A stretch of DNA of 64,000 nt, from positions 28,903 to 92,902 of the forward strand of contig NZ_JAHKRM010000046.1 in assembly GCF_019396345.1 (NCBI RefSeq), given 5' to 3'. This document shows, piece after piece, positions 36,389 to 45,285 of the stretch. A program made the position numbers and the translations under genes. The notes beneath the pieces are model-generated. The model ran no database searches and was not told the origin of the DNA. It saw only the letters and a program-made list of their open reading frames with translations. The DNA comes from Nonomuraea guangzhouensis. GTDB taxonomy: Bacteria; Actinomycetota; Actinomycetes; Streptosporangiales; Streptosporangiaceae. Every line of letters starts with the position of its first letter. Positions within the stretch are counted from its first letter, which is position 1.

Positions 36389-36976
36389 ATGACGGCGGAC
36401 CTGGTGGCGAAGCGGGTGACGGACCTGCTGGCCCCGCAAGTGCTGGTGATCACCATGCCCCCGGCCGTGGGCCTGATCGCCCATGGCTGGAGCGGTGGCG
36501 CGTGGGGGCTGGCGGCCTCGGCGCTGTGCGGCGGCGTGCCCGCCGGGGTGATCGCGCTGGGTGTCCGGTCGGGGCGGCTCGACTCCCACCACATCGTCGA
36601 CCGGGCCCGTCGCACCGGGCCGCTGCTGGCCGCCGTCGCCGCCGTGCTGGTCGCCCTGGTGCTGCTCGTCGCGCTGGGCGCGCCGACCCTGCTGGTGGCC
36701 ACGGTGACCGCGATGCTCGTCGCCCTGGCCGTCACCGTGCCGGTCACGATGCGGTGGAAGATCTCCTTCCACGCCGCCGTCTGCGCGGGGACCGTGGTGG
36801 TGCTGGCCCACGTCCTGCCCGTGGCCCCGACCGCACTCGCCGGGGTGGCCGTCCTGGCGGTGGTGTGCTGGGCCCGGGTACGACTGGCGCACCACACGTG
36901 GGCGCAGGTGGTGGCCGGGGCGCTGGTGGGCACGGCGGCGACCTGGGCGACGCTGGCGGCGTTCGGTCTGTCGTAA
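36389..36976 (+). CDS. PAP2-like membrane protein
   Basis: 195 residues with about five membrane helices. Weak PAP2-phosphatase motifs are visible: RWKISFHAAV in place of PSGH and VRLAHHTWAQVVAGALVG in place of SRxxxxxHxxxD. Key residues differ from the canonical set, so it may be a lipid phosphatase or an inactive relative. It starts 30 nt after the nucleotidyltransferase stop and is probably co-transcribed. Confidence 0.68.
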   Translation: MTADLVAKRVTDLLAPQVLVITMPPAVGLIAHGWSGGAWGLAASALCGGVPAGVIALGVRSGRLDSHHIVDRARRTGPLLAAVAAVLVALVLLVALGAPTLLVATVTAMLVALAVTVPVTMRWKISFHAAVCAGTVVVLAHVLPVAPTALAGVAVLAVVCWARVRLAHHTWAQVVAGALVGTAATWATLAAFGLS

Positions 36977-37026
36977 AGGGGTTATTCGCCTGGAATAGCG
37001 GCGGCCGGCCGGCGGTTGCGCCGAGC

Positions 37027-37782
37027 ATGGAAGCGACCAAGGAAGCCACGAGCCGCGGCCGGGTGCGTGTCGAGCGCTCCGCCAAGCGTGTCAGGACCTA
37101 CCTCGGCGGCCGGGTGGTGGCCGACACCACCCACGCCCTCCTGGTGTGGGAAATCCCCTATTACCCGACGTACTACTTCCCGCTGGCGGACGTCGAGGAG
37201 TCGGCGCTCAAGCAGGCGGGCGCGACCAAGCACTCGCCCAGCCGGGGCGACGGCGTCGTCTACACGGTCACCTCGGGAGGCGCGGAGGCTCCGGAGGGGG
37301 CCCTGGCGTACCCGGAGTCGCCGCTGGAGGACATCCGCGGGCACGTCCGCTTCGAGTGGGACGCCATGGACGCCTGGTTCGAGGAGGACGAGGAGGTCTT
37401 CTTCCACCCGCGCGACCCGTACACCAGGGTCGACATCCTGCCGAGCTCGCGGCACGTACGCGTCGAGGTCGACGGGGTGACGGTGGCCGACTCGCGCAGC
37501 CCGCGCATCCTCTTCGAGACGGGCCTGCCCACGCGCTACTACCTGCCCAAGGTGGATGTCCGGTTCGACCTGCTCGAACGCACCGACACCGCCACCCACT
37601 GCCCGTACAAGGGCACGGCGGAGTACTGGACGGTCAACGGCCGCAAGGACCTCGCCTGGTCGTACCGGACGCCGCTGCCGGAGAGCGAGCGGGTCGCGGG
37701 GCTGGTCGCGTTCTACAACGAGAAGCTCGACATCTACGTCGACGGCGAACTCCAGGAACGGCCGAAGACCAAGTTCAGCTAG
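37027..37782 (+). CDS. Tandem DUF427-domain protein
   Basis: 251 residues from ATG 37027. Two DUF427 repeats are visible: about 15-110 (VRVERSAKRVRTYLGGRVVADTTHALLVWE, PTYYFPLADV) and about 140-245 (VRVEVDGVTVADSRSPRILFETGLPTRYYLPKVDVRF, ATHCPYKGTAEYWTVNG). The repeats share the arrangement strand, Val-Ala-Asp, Tyr-Tyr-x-Pro. Function unknown. Its last 4 nt overlap the end of the converging lipoprotein gene. Confidence 0.85.
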   Translation: MEATKEATSRGRVRVERSAKRVRTYLGGRVVADTTHALLVWEIPYYPTYYFPLADVEESALKQAGATKHSPSRGDGVVYTVTSGGAEAPEGALAYPESPLEDIRGHVRFEWDAMDAWFEEDEEVFFHPRDPYTRVDILPSSRHVRVEVDGVTVADSRSPRILFETGLPTRYYLPKVDVRFDLLERTDTATHCPYKGTAEYWTVNGRKDLAWSYRTPLPESERVAGLVAFYNEKLDIYVDGELQERPKTKFS

Positions 37783-38816
37783 CGGCCGCTGCCGGCGGTC
37801 AGGCCTGAGTAGCCGGCCACCAGCTGGACCTGGGCGAGTTTCCCGCCCTTGGGCGGGATGTGCGCGGCCACCTGGATCAGCTCGGTCATCTTCATGGAGT
37901 TGTAGTAGTGGCCACGCAGCAGGCCGCTGTCCTTCTGGAAGACGTAGTTGCGCTCCGGGCCCTGCCGCACGTCGTAGTGCCTGTCGCGCTGCAGCGTGGT
38001 GAAGGCCAGCGCGCCGCCGTCGGCGGTGCGCAGCGCGTACGACGGGTAGCGGGTGGCGGGGCGGACCACCTCGGTGAGCTCCGCGTACTTGTTCATCTTC
38101 GCGCGGTTCGACGCCGCACCGGTGGAGATGTCGTCGGCGGCGAAGAGGGTCTTGTCGGCCGCGGTGCCCTTGCCGCTGAGGTGGGCCGCGTAGCGCCGGG
38201 CGAAGTCGCCGGGCGACATGAGCAGCCCCTTGCCGTCCGCCTGGGCCACCGCGGCGGCGGCGCCCGCGCCGTCGGTCTTGAGGTCCGGCAGCTTGTCGGC
38301 CGTGTCCTCGTAGGAGTCGGGGGAGTACACCTGCCGCCAGCCGTCCGCCTGCCGGTTGAACAGCAGGTAGGTGACCTCCTTGTCCGTCTCCTTGCCGCGC
38401 TGCCAGTGCGCGGTGGTGAGGAACCAGGGCGCGCCGCCGGCGGGCGGCGCGTAATAGGTGGGCTTGGTGTAGGCGAAGGGCTTGTAGGTGTAGTCGGCCT
38501 GCTTGGTCAGCAGCCGGCTGGAGGTGTAGGCGGCCTTGTCGATGGCGAAGCTGGACCCGCCCTCGAACCCGGCCAGCAGCTTCTCACTCCTGGCCTGGTT
38601 GGCGGCGTTGTTGCGTTTGATGTAGTCGGCGATGATCGTGCGGCCTTCTTCGTCCGACACCGAGCGGCCGGCCCCCGGCGAGGCGGCGGCGGAGGCGGTC
38701 GGCGGCGCCTTCGGCTCCGCCGCTCTGCCGAGTCCGGGCAGGCTGGGCAGGGCGGAGCATCCCGCCAGCAGGCATCCCGCCGTCACGCTACCGATCACTG
38801 TCCCGAACCGCCGCAC
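37779..38816 (-). CDS. Hypothetical lipoprotein
   Basis: 345 residues. The lipobox LLAGC places the lipidated Cys at about residue 20. A Pro/Ala-rich linker (20-50) leads to a globular exported domain with two similar halves (FLTTAHWQRGKETDKEVTYLLF; LAFTTLQRDRHYDVRQGPERNYV). I do not recognise a named family; actinomycete lipoproteins of this layout are common and uncharacterised. The gene is divergent from the GntR-ABC operon, with about 140 bp between. Confidence 0.75.
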   Translation of the reverse strand: MRRFGTVIGSVTAGCLLAGCSALPSLPGLGRAAEPKAPPTASAAASPGAGRSVSDEEGRTIIADYIKRNNAANQARSEKLLAGFEGGSSFAIDKAAYTSSRLLTKQADYTYKPFAYTKPTYYAPPAGGAPWFLTTAHWQRGKETDKEVTYLLFNRQADGWRQVYSPDSYEDTADKLPDLKTDGAGAAAAVAQADGKGLLMSPGDFARRYAAHLSGKGTAADKTLFAADDISTGAASNRAKMNKYAELTEVVRPATRYPSYALRTADGGALAFTTLQRDRHYDVRQGPERNYVFQKDSGLLRGHYYNSMKMTELIQVAAHIPPKGGKLAQVQLVAGYSGLTAGSGR

Positions 38817-38922
38817 CCCTGCACCTCACCCTGCATAGACGGACTAAAGCGCATAAAGGTAGCAGTAGTGACGGAAGGGGATGTCGCCGCGGTTGGGTTG
38901 ACAAGGAGCGCCCCCGTCCAAC

Positions 38923-38952
38923 ACTCTTTCCCTATTGAATTAGTGAAAGGGT
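38923..38952. promoter_or_regulatory. Possible GntR operator
   Basis: ACTCTTTC (38923-38930) and GAAAGGGT (38945-38952) form an inverted repeat with one mismatch, 14 bp apart. It lies just before the GTG start of the GntR gene and 20 bp after a TTGACA element (38898-38903). YtrA-type regulators commonly repress their own operon from such sites. Confidence 0.4.
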
Positions 38953-38957
38953 TTTTG

Positions 38958-39350
38958 GTGATCGAGTTCTCTCTGGACCGCAGCTCGGGGGTGTCGACGT
39001 ACCTGCAGCTCGTCCACCAGGTCAAGCAGGCGCTCCGGCTCGGGACGCTGCGGCCGGGCGACCAGCTGCCCACCGCGCGCGAGGTCGTCGAAAAACTGGC
39101 GATCAACCCCAACACCGTGCTCAAGGCCTACCGCGAGCTCGAACGCGAAGGGCTGGTCGAGGGGCGGCCCGGGCAGGGGACGTTCGTGCTCCAGTCGATC
39201 GCCGGGGCCACGCTCGCCGACCACACCCGGCTGCGCCGGAGCCTGGAGGGGTGGGTGCGGGAGGCGCAGGAGGCGGGGCTCGATCTGGATGACCTGCGGG
39301 CGCTGTTCAACGTCGTCGTGACCGACGCCATGAAGGAGGGGGTGGCGTGA
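38958..39350 (+). CDS. GntR-family regulator, YtrA subfamily
   Basis: 130 residues from GTG 38958, with AAAGGG 6 nt upstream. The winged helix is YLQLVHQVKQALRLGTLRPGDQLPTAREVVEKLAINPNTVLKAYRELEREGLVEGRPGQGTFV. The very short C-terminal tail marks the YtrA subfamily, usually linked to ABC transporters. It overlaps the ATPase gene by GTGA. It probably autorepresses the three-gene operon. Confidence 0.9.
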   Translation: MIEFSLDRSSGVSTYLQLVHQVKQALRLGTLRPGDQLPTAREVVEKLAINPNTVLKAYRELEREGLVEGRPGQGTFVLQSIAGATLADHTRLRRSLEGWVREAQEAGLDLDDLRALFNVVVTDAMKEGVA

Positions 39351-40201
39351 GGCCCGTGCTGGAGGCGACGGGCCTGGGCGTCCGTTACCGGCGCACGTGG
39401 GCGCTGCGCGACTGCTCGCTCTCCGTCCCGGCCGGGCGGGTCGCCGCGCTCGTCGGGCCGAACGGCGCCGGCAAGACCACGCTCATGCACGCCACCGCGG
39501 GCCTGATCAACCCCGACCGGGGCTCGGTCACGGTGTACGGCGAGGCGGCCTTCATGGCCCAGGACAAGCCGCTGTACGACGGCTTCACCGTCGCCGAGAT
39601 GCTCGCGTTCGGCCGCCGGCTCAACCCCGGCTGGGACGACGCGGCCGCCCGGAGCAGGCTCCGGGCACTCGGCATCGGGCTCGACGGGAAGGTGGGCAAG
39701 CTCTCCGGCGGACAGCAGGCCCAGGTCGCGCTCACGCTCGTGCTGGCCAGGCACCCCGATCTGCTCGTGCTGGACGAGCCGCTGGCCAACCTCGACCCGC
39801 TGGCCAGGCACGACGTCATGCGGTCGATCATGGCCGAGGTCGCGGACCGCGGGCTGAGCGTGCTGCTGTCCTCGCACGTGGTCTCCGACCTGGAGGACAC
39901 CTGTGACTGGCTGGTCGTGCTGAACGGCGGGCGGCTGCAGGTCAGCGGCGACGTCGAGGAGCTCCTGGCCGAGCACCGCGTGCTGTCCGGGCCCGCCGAG
40001 CTGGCCGACGGAGTGGCGGCCAGGACGCGGGTCGTCAGCGCCACGGGCACCGCACGGCAGGTCACACTGCTCGTACGGGGCGAGCCCGTGCTGGACCCGC
40101 GCTGGAACGTACGGCCAGCCGGGCTCGAGGAGCTGGTCATGGGCTACCTGCGCAGCCCCGATTCGGCGGCGCTGCCGGGGCTGGCGGGGGTGACCGGATG
40201 A
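39347..40201 (+). CDS. ABC transporter ATP-binding protein
   Basis: 284 residues. Walker A is GPNGAGKTT, the signature LSGGQQAQVAL, Walker B LLVLDEPLANLDP and the switch His is in VLLSSHVVSDLE. An 80-residue C-terminal extension follows the nucleotide-binding domain. With the YtrA-type regulator and the downstream permease it forms a typical exporter operon, often induced by cell-wall antibiotics. Overlaps both neighbours by 4 nt. Confidence 0.94.
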   Translation: MRPVLEATGLGVRYRRTWALRDCSLSVPAGRVAALVGPNGAGKTTLMHATAGLINPDRGSVTVYGEAAFMAQDKPLYDGFTVAEMLAFGRRLNPGWDDAAARSRLRALGIGLDGKVGKLSGGQQAQVALTLVLARHPDLLVLDEPLANLDPLARHDVMRSIMAEVADRGLSVLLSSHVVSDLEDTCDWLVVLNGGRLQVSGDVEELLAEHRVLSGPAELADGVAARTRVVSATGTARQVTLLVRGEPVLDPRWNVRPAGLEELVMGYLRSPDSAALPGLAGVTG

Positions 40202-41163
40202 TCTGGCTGACCTGGCGACAACACCGGTCGCAGATGGTGATCACCGCCGGTTTCCTGGCCGCGCTCGGGCTGCTGCTGCTCGGCTCGGCGATCGAGGCCA
40301 AGCTCTACATCGCCGACCACGCCCCGCCCGGCTGTCCGGGGCCAGCGGCGGTCTGCGGTGAGCTGGACGTGGTGCTGGGGCAGCGCTATGACGCCGTCTA
40401 TTCGATCTTCGGCTGGATGCCGCTGGTGCTGCCCGCGCTGATCGGCGCGTTCTGGGGCGCCCCGCTGCTGGGCCGCGAGTACGAGCGCGGTACTCACCGG
40501 CTGGCCTGGACCCAGACGCTGCCGGTGGGGCGCTGGCTGGCGGTCAAGCTCGCCCTGCTGGGCGGGGCGGCGGTGGCCGGCGGGCTGGCGCTGTCGCTGA
40601 TGGTGAGCCTGTGGCGGCCGGTGTTCCGCAGCGGGATCGACTCGTCGTTCGGCAACATCGGCGTGTTCAACATGGTCGGGGTCGCGCCGGCGGCGTGGTG
40701 GCTGTTCGCGTTCGCGCTCGGCACGCTGGCCGGGTCGCTGTTCCGGCGGACGGTGCCCGCCATGGCGCTGGTCGTGGCCGGGATCGTGGCGAGCATGTTC
40801 ACGCTGTTCGCGGTGAGCGAGTACTACGCGGAGCCGGCGCGGGCCGAGCTGACGGGCAGTGTCGTGATGGACGATCCCGACATACGGCTGGTCAGCGTCG
40901 CTTGGGAGGAGCCGTCGGGCAAGGAGGTGGCGATCCCGGCCGCCGGGGTGTGCCCGCGCCGGGTGGACGTCGGGCAGAGCAACCGCAACGCCGAGGCGTG
41001 GGAGCGCTGCCTGTTCGGCAAGGGATACCGGTATGTCGTCTACTACCACCCGCCGTCCCGCTTCTGGCGCTTCCAGTGGACGGAGGCGGGGATCCTGACG
41101 GTGGCCTCGGTGGCGATGTTCATCCTGGTCGTGCGGCGGACCGTGCGCGGCAAGCTCCGCTGA
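40198..41163 (+). CDS. ABC transporter permease
   Basis: 321 residues with about six membrane segments (MVITAGFLAALGLLLLGSAI; MPLVLPALIGAFWGAPLLG; LALLGGAAVAGGLALSLMVSL; AWWLFAFALGTLAGSLF; MALVVAGIVASMFTLFAV; ILTVASVAMFILVV). The motif YERGTHRLAWTQTLPVGRWL is typical of ABC2-type actinomycete permeases. An extracytoplasmic loop of about 85 residues lies before the last helix. It partners the overlapping ATPase gene. Confidence 0.88.
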   Translation: MIWLTWRQHRSQMVITAGFLAALGLLLLGSAIEAKLYIADHAPPGCPGPAAVCGELDVVLGQRYDAVYSIFGWMPLVLPALIGAFWGAPLLGREYERGTHRLAWTQTLPVGRWLAVKLALLGGAAVAGGLALSLMVSLWRPVFRSGIDSSFGNIGVFNMVGVAPAAWWLFAFALGTLAGSLFRRTVPAMALVVAGIVASMFTLFAVSEYYAEPARAELTGSVVMDDPDIRLVSVAWEEPSGKEVAIPAAGVCPRRVDVGQSNRNAEAWERCLFGKGYRYVVYYHPPSRFWRFQWTEAGILTVASVAMFILVVRRTVRGKLR

Positions 41164-41182
41164 CGCGCACGGTCCCGCGCCG

Positions 41183-41764
41183 TCAGGCGGTCCAGGCCGG
41201 GTTGCGGCCCAGGTAGCGGAGGAGCTCCGCGACCTCGTCGTCGCCCGGCTCGGCGGGCACCACCGCGGCGTAGGCGCCCCACTGGCGCAGCGGCTCGACG
41301 ATGCTCTTGGCCACCGGCAGCAGCTCCCTGGCCAGCTCCGGGGTCAGCGGCGAGGGCTGCCCGGTGGCCAGGGCGATGTCCCAGGCGTGCACCGCCGCGT
41401 CGAGCGCGCAGGCGCCGGCGCCGAGCGAGGGCGCCATCTTGTTCGGCGGGACCGGGACGGGCACCTCTTCGGCGTCCTTGTCGACACCGGCCCAGGCCCT
41501 GGCCGAACGCTCCAGCGCGGCCTCCGTGTACGCCAGCGGGTCCCCGGCCAGCTCGCCCGAAGGCTCGAACGGGTTCTCGGCGGGGCCCGGCTCGCCGGTG
41601 AGGAAGGCGGCGAAGCCCACCTGGTCGCCCGCGGCGTGCTGGAGCACCTGGGTGACGTTCCACTGCGCGCAGGGCGTCGGGAGGTCCCAGCCGTCGGCCG
41701 GGACGCCGCGGACGGCCTTGCGGAGTGCCTCGTGCGAAACATCGATGACGTTCCAGCCGCTCAT
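41183..41764 (-). CDS. DinB-like TIGR03086-type protein
   Basis: 193 residues. It matches the mycothiol-dependent/DinB-like TIGR03086 family: LPTPCAQWNVTQVLQHAAGDQVGFAAFLTG near the N-terminus and LDAAVHAWDIALATG in the middle, with metal-binding histidines. Members are four-helix bundles of largely unknown activity. It follows the TetR gene by 39 nt in the same direction and may be co-transcribed with it. Confidence 0.82.
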   Translation of the reverse strand: MSGWNVIDVSHEALRKAVRGVPADGWDLPTPCAQWNVTQVLQHAAGDQVGFAAFLTGEPGPAENPFEPSGELAGDPLAYTEAALERSARAWAGVDKDAEEVPVPVPPNKMAPSLGAGACALDAAVHAWDIALATGQPSPLTPELARELLPVAKSIVEPLRQWGAYAAVVPAEPGDDEVAELLRYLGRNPAWTA

Positions 41765-41803
41765 CAGAGGTCCTTCCGTTCGTTTCGTTGTGTCTCCATA
41801 GTA

Positions 41804-42454
41804 TCAGAACGGAATGCTTTGTTCCAGTCCTAGGATGAGCATGTCCAGGGCTTGCTCGAAGTCCTTGGCCGGGCCGGTCCGCGGGATGTTCCGCACCAGC
41901 CTGCTGAAATGGGGGAGCCGGGCCGGGTCCATCTCCCGGATGTAGACGCCGACCTCCTCCCGGCCCGCGTATTCGCCGAGGTTGCCGCTGAACCCGCCCG
42001 TGGACAGCAGCAGCGACCCGAAGAGCAGGCCGTTCACCGCGCCGAGCGCGCGCCACGCCCCCGCGTCGTCGAAGCCGGCCTCGTACAGGGCGCCGACCAG
42101 GCTGTCGAGCGGGGTCAGCGCCCGTACGGAGGTCGGGTTCGCCTGGTCGGTCATCAGGGCGATCGGCACCACCGGAGAGCGGCCGAACACCTCGTACATG
42201 CTCAGCGCCATGGCCCGCAGCCGCTGCTGCCACGGCAGCGCCGGGTCGGGCAGCTCCACCTGGCTGAAGGCGCGCTCCGCCAGGCCGTTCAGGATGTCGG
42301 CCTTGTTGGAGACGTGGTTGTAGAGCGACATCGCCTCGACGCCGAGGGACTTCGCCAGTCGCCGCATGGACAGCCCCTCAAGGCCCTCTTGCGCGGCCAA
42401 TTCCAGGGCCGCGTCCAGGATCTTCTCCCTGTTCAGCGGCTCGCGCCGGGCCAT
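41804..42454 (-). CDS. TetR-family transcriptional regulator
   Basis: 216 residues. The helix-turn-helix reads GLSMRRLAKSLGVEAMSLYNHVSNKADIL, followed by a TetR_C-type C-terminal domain (LRAMALSMYEVFGRSPVVPIALM). It is divergent from an FAD-dependent monooxygenase gene, with three symmetric elements between them. The arrangement suggests repression of the monooxygenase, relieved by a substrate such as an aromatic compound. Confidence 0.9.
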   Translation of the reverse strand: MARREPLNREKILDAALELAAQEGLEGLSMRRLAKSLGVEAMSLYNHVSNKADILNGLAERAFSQVELPDPALPWQQRLRAMALSMYEVFGRSPVVPIALMTDQANPTSVRALTPLDSLVGALYEAGFDDAGAWRALGAVNGLLFGSLLLSTGGFSGNLGEYAGREEVGVYIREMDPARLPHFSRLVRNIPRTGPAKDFEQALDMLILGLEQSIPF

Positions 42455-42482
42455 GGTCGCTCCTCTTGCCGTAGCTCTCCGG

Positions 42483-42536
42483 TTGACAGAGCTTACGGTG
42501 TATGTTTCTACTTACGGCGTAAGCATACACCGTAAG
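42483..42536. promoter_or_regulatory. TetR operator array between divergent genes
   Basis: CTTACGGTGTATG (42492-42504) and CATACACCGTAAG (42524-42536) are perfect 13-bp inverted repeats, and the palindrome CTTACGGCGTAAG (42511-42523) sits between them. TTGACA at 42483-42488 points toward the monooxygenase. All units share CTTACGG, so two or more TetR dimers could bind. Confidence 0.78.
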
Positions 42537-42548
42537 TAGGGAGATGCC

Positions 42549-44030
42549 GTGGACGCGGACGTACTGATCGTCGGCGGTGGGCCGGTCGGCCTGCTGCTGG
42601 CCTGCGAGCTGAAGCTGGCGGGCGTGGACCCGCTGGTGCTGGAGGCGGCCACCGGCCGGGAACGGGTCACGCGCAGCCTCGGGATGCGCTCGCTCAACGG
42701 GCGCACCATGCACACGCTGGGGCTACGCGGTCTGGTGGAGCCGCTGGCCGAGGCGCAGTGGGCGCTGTTCGACGAGCTGGCGACCGATCGCGAGCTGGCG
42801 GACGGCGACATCGTCGCAGGGCTCGTGAAGACGCTCCGGCAGGGCGTGAGCAGCGGGCACTTCAGTGGCCTGCCGCTGGTCGGCGAGCCCGGCAACAGAA
42901 CCCCCGAGATGCTCCTGCTCAAGCAGCACCAGCTGGAGCAGGTCCTGGCCGACCGCGCGGCCGAGCTCGGCGTCGCCGTGCGGTCCGGGTGCCGGGTCGT
43001 CGAGCTTGTTGATGAGGGCGTCGGCGTGGTCGCCACGCTCGCGGACGGCGGGACCGTACGGGGCGGGTACCTGGTGGGGTGCGACGGCGGCCGGAGCCTC
43101 GTGCGCAAGCGGTCCGGCATCCCGTTCTCGGGCACGTCCGCGACGATGACCGGGCGCACCGCGCTGGCCGAGCTGGCCGACCCCGGCGCGATCACCTCGT
43201 CCCTGCGCGGCCCCGGCGGCCTGGTGAACCTGTCGCTGGTGCCGGGGGAGATCGCCACCATCGAGTTCGACGGCGGTCCCGCAGACCGGGACCTGCCGGT
43301 CACGGCCGAGGAGATCCAGGAGAGCATCCGGCGGGTCAGCGGCACGGACGCGGTCGTCACCCGGCTGGAGGCCGCCATCCGCTACAGCGACAACACCCGC
43401 CACGCCGAGACCTACCGCCGGGGCCGCATCCTGCTCGCCGGGGACGCGGCGCACGTCCACTCACCGCTCGGCGGGCAGGGTCTCAACCTCGGCCTCCAGG
43501 ACGCGGCCAACCTGGGCTGGAAGCTCGCCCTGGTGGTCCGCGGCCAGGCGCCCGAACGGCTCCTGGACACCTACACCGCCGAACGCCACCCGGTGGCGGC
43601 CCGCGTCCTGCGCAACACCAGGGCCCAGGTCGCCCTGATGCGGCCGGGGCCGCAGGTCGACGCGCTGCGCGAGGTGCTGTCCGAGACGCTGGAGATCCCG
43701 GAGGCCAAGCGGCACTTCATGGAGATGGTCAACGGCACGGACATCGACTACGCGCCGGGCGCGCCGCATCCGCTGGCCGGGCGGTTCGCGCCGGACCGGG
43801 AGATCGAGGGCGTCGGCTGGCTCAGGGACCTGCTGAGGGACGGCCGCGGCCTGCTGACGGGCCCGCCCGAGACCCGCGCGCTCGCCAAGGGCCGTGAAGA
43901 CCACCTCCGTGTGGTGGAAGGCGCGCCGGACCAGGCCGCCCTGCTGGTACGCCCGGACGGCTACGTCGCCTGGGCCGGTGCGGAAGCCGGTCTCGCCGAG
44001 GCGCTCGATATGTGGTTCGGCCCTAGGTGA
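42549..44030 (+). CDS. FAD-dependent aromatic monooxygenase (PheA/TfdB type)
   Basis: 493 residues from a GTG start. The FAD motif is VLIVGGGPVGLLLACEL, the NAD(P)H/FAD DG motif YLVGCDGGRSLVRK and the second FAD motif GDAAHVHSPLGGQGLNLGLQDAANLGWKLAL. A short thioredoxin-like C-terminal region (about 400-493) follows. It hydroxylates phenols or polyketide-like aromatics; antibiotic-inactivating Rox enzymes share this architecture. Substrate unknown. The final 8 nt overlap the converging M20 peptidase gene. Confidence 0.9.
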   Translation: MDADVLIVGGGPVGLLLACELKLAGVDPLVLEAATGRERVTRSLGMRSLNGRTMHTLGLRGLVEPLAEAQWALFDELATDRELADGDIVAGLVKTLRQGVSSGHFSGLPLVGEPGNRTPEMLLLKQHQLEQVLADRAAELGVAVRSGCRVVELVDEGVGVVATLADGGTVRGGYLVGCDGGRSLVRKRSGIPFSGTSATMTGRTALAELADPGAITSSLRGPGGLVNLSLVPGEIATIEFDGGPADRDLPVTAEEIQESIRRVSGTDAVVTRLEAAIRYSDNTRHAETYRRGRILLAGDAAHVHSPLGGQGLNLGLQDAANLGWKLALVVRGQAPERLLDTYTAERHPVAARVLRNTRAQVALMRPGPQVDALREVLSETLEIPEAKRHFMEMVNGTDIDYAPGAPHPLAGRFAPDREIEGVGWLRDLLRDGRGLLTGPPETRALAKGREDHLRVVEGAPDQAALLVRPDGYVAWAGAEAGLAEALDMWFGPR

Positions 44031-45285
44031 GCAGCCGGGTCAGGACGCGGGTGCCGAACTCCAGGCCCTCCACCGGCACCCGCTCATCCTTCCCGTGGAA
44101 CATCCCGAAGTAGTCCAGATCAGGCCGGAGCATGAGCGGCGCGAAGCCGTAGCCCGTGATGCCGATGCCGGCGAACGACTTGGCGTCGGTGCCGCCGCTC
44201 ATGACGTACGGCACCGGCCGGGCGAGCGGGTCCTCGGCCACGAGCGCGCCCGCGAGCGAGTCGAAGAACGGCGAGGGATACGGCGCGGCCGGCGCGTCCT
44301 CCAGATTGACGAACTCCCTGGTGATCTTCGGCCCGAGCAGCTCGTCCATGGTCGACAGGAACTCCTCCTGGAGCCCCGGCATGAAGCGGCCGTCCACGTG
44401 CGCGTGGGCCGTGGACGGCACGACGTTGACCTTGTAGCCCGCGTCGAGCATCGTCGGATTGGCCGAGTTGCGGATCTGCGCCTTGAACAGGTGGCCGAGG
44501 GGTCCCAGCCGGGCCGCCTCCTCGTCGAGGCGGTCGAGGTCGATGGGCCGGCCGGTGATCTCCGACAGGCTCTGGAGCAGCGCCGCGACCGACGGCGTCA
44601 GGCGTACCGGCCACTGGTGGGCGGCCACCCGCGACAGGGCGTGCACCAGCGTCGCGACCGGGTTGTCCACCGCGGGCCTGGAGCCGTGGCCGGCCACGCC
44701 GTGGGCGGTGAGCTTCATCCAGGCCGTGCCGCGCTCGCCCACGGAGATCGGGTAGACGCGGTGGTCGCCGTCGGCGACGCTGAAGCCGCCCGACTCGCTG
44801 ATCGCCTCCGTCACGCCGTCGAACAGCTCCCGGTGCTCGGTGACGGCGTGCCGCGAGCCGAAGTCGCCCGTCGCCTCCTCGTCCGCCAGGAACGCCAGCA
44901 CCAGGTCGCGCTTGGGACGCAGGCCGTTCGCCGCCATGCCGAGCACGGTCGAGAGCGTCATCGCGCACGACCCCTTCATGTCGACCGCGCCTCTGCCGTA
45001 GACGCAGCCGTCGGTGATCTCACCCGAGAACGGGTGCATCCGCCACTCGGCCGGGTCGGCGGGCACCACGTCGAGGTGGCCGTGGATGAGCAGCGCGTCG
45101 CGGGAGTCGCCGTCGATCCTGGCGACCACGGTCGTCCGCTTCGGCGCCGACTCGAACACCACCGGCTCCAGACCGGCGTCGGCCAGCAGCGTGGCCACGT
45201 ATTCGGCCGCCGGGCGCTCGCCGGACCCCGGGTTGGTGGTGTCGAACCTGATCAGGTCCGAGCAGATCTCGCCGACGCTCTTCAC
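44023..45285 (-). CDS. M20-family metallopeptidase (ArgE/DapE/CPG2 type)
   Basis: 420 residues. Metal ligands are in LIHGHLDVVPAD (His and Asp), GRGAVDMKGSCAM (bridging Asp) and ADEEATGDFGS (Glu-Glu pair); a dimerisation domain is inserted about 190-300. Family members remove acyl groups or single amino acids from small substrates. Its ATG overlaps the S9 peptidase stop (ATGA). It is the third gene of a peptidase operon. Confidence 0.92.
   Translation of the reverse strand: MKSVGEICSDLIRFDTTNPGSGERPAAEYVATLLADAGLEPVVFESAPKRTTVVARIDGDSRDALLIHGHLDVVPADPAEWRMHPFSGEITDGCVYGRGAVDMKGSCAMTLSTVLGMAANGLRPKRDLVLAFLADEEATGDFGSRHAVTEHRELFDGVTEAISESGGFSVADGDHRVYPISVGERGTAWMKLTAHGVAGHGSRPAVDNPVATLVHALSRVAAHQWPVRLTPSVAALLQSLSEITGRPIDLDRLDEEAARLGPLGHLFKAQIRNSANPTMLDAGYKVNVVPSTAHAHVDGRFMPGLQEEFLSTMDELLGPKITREFVNLEDAPAAPYPSPFFDSLAGALVAEDPLARPVPYVMSGGTDAKSFAGIGITGYGFAPLMLRPDLDYFGMFHGKDERVPVEGLEFGTRVLTRLLT

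Noticed and set aside
35270..36895. A 541-codon form of the anti-sigma ATPase
   Set aside because: Sequence upstream of GTG 35731 is a shadow of the plus-strand nucleotidyltransferase and PAP2-like genes; a good ribosome site marks 35731.
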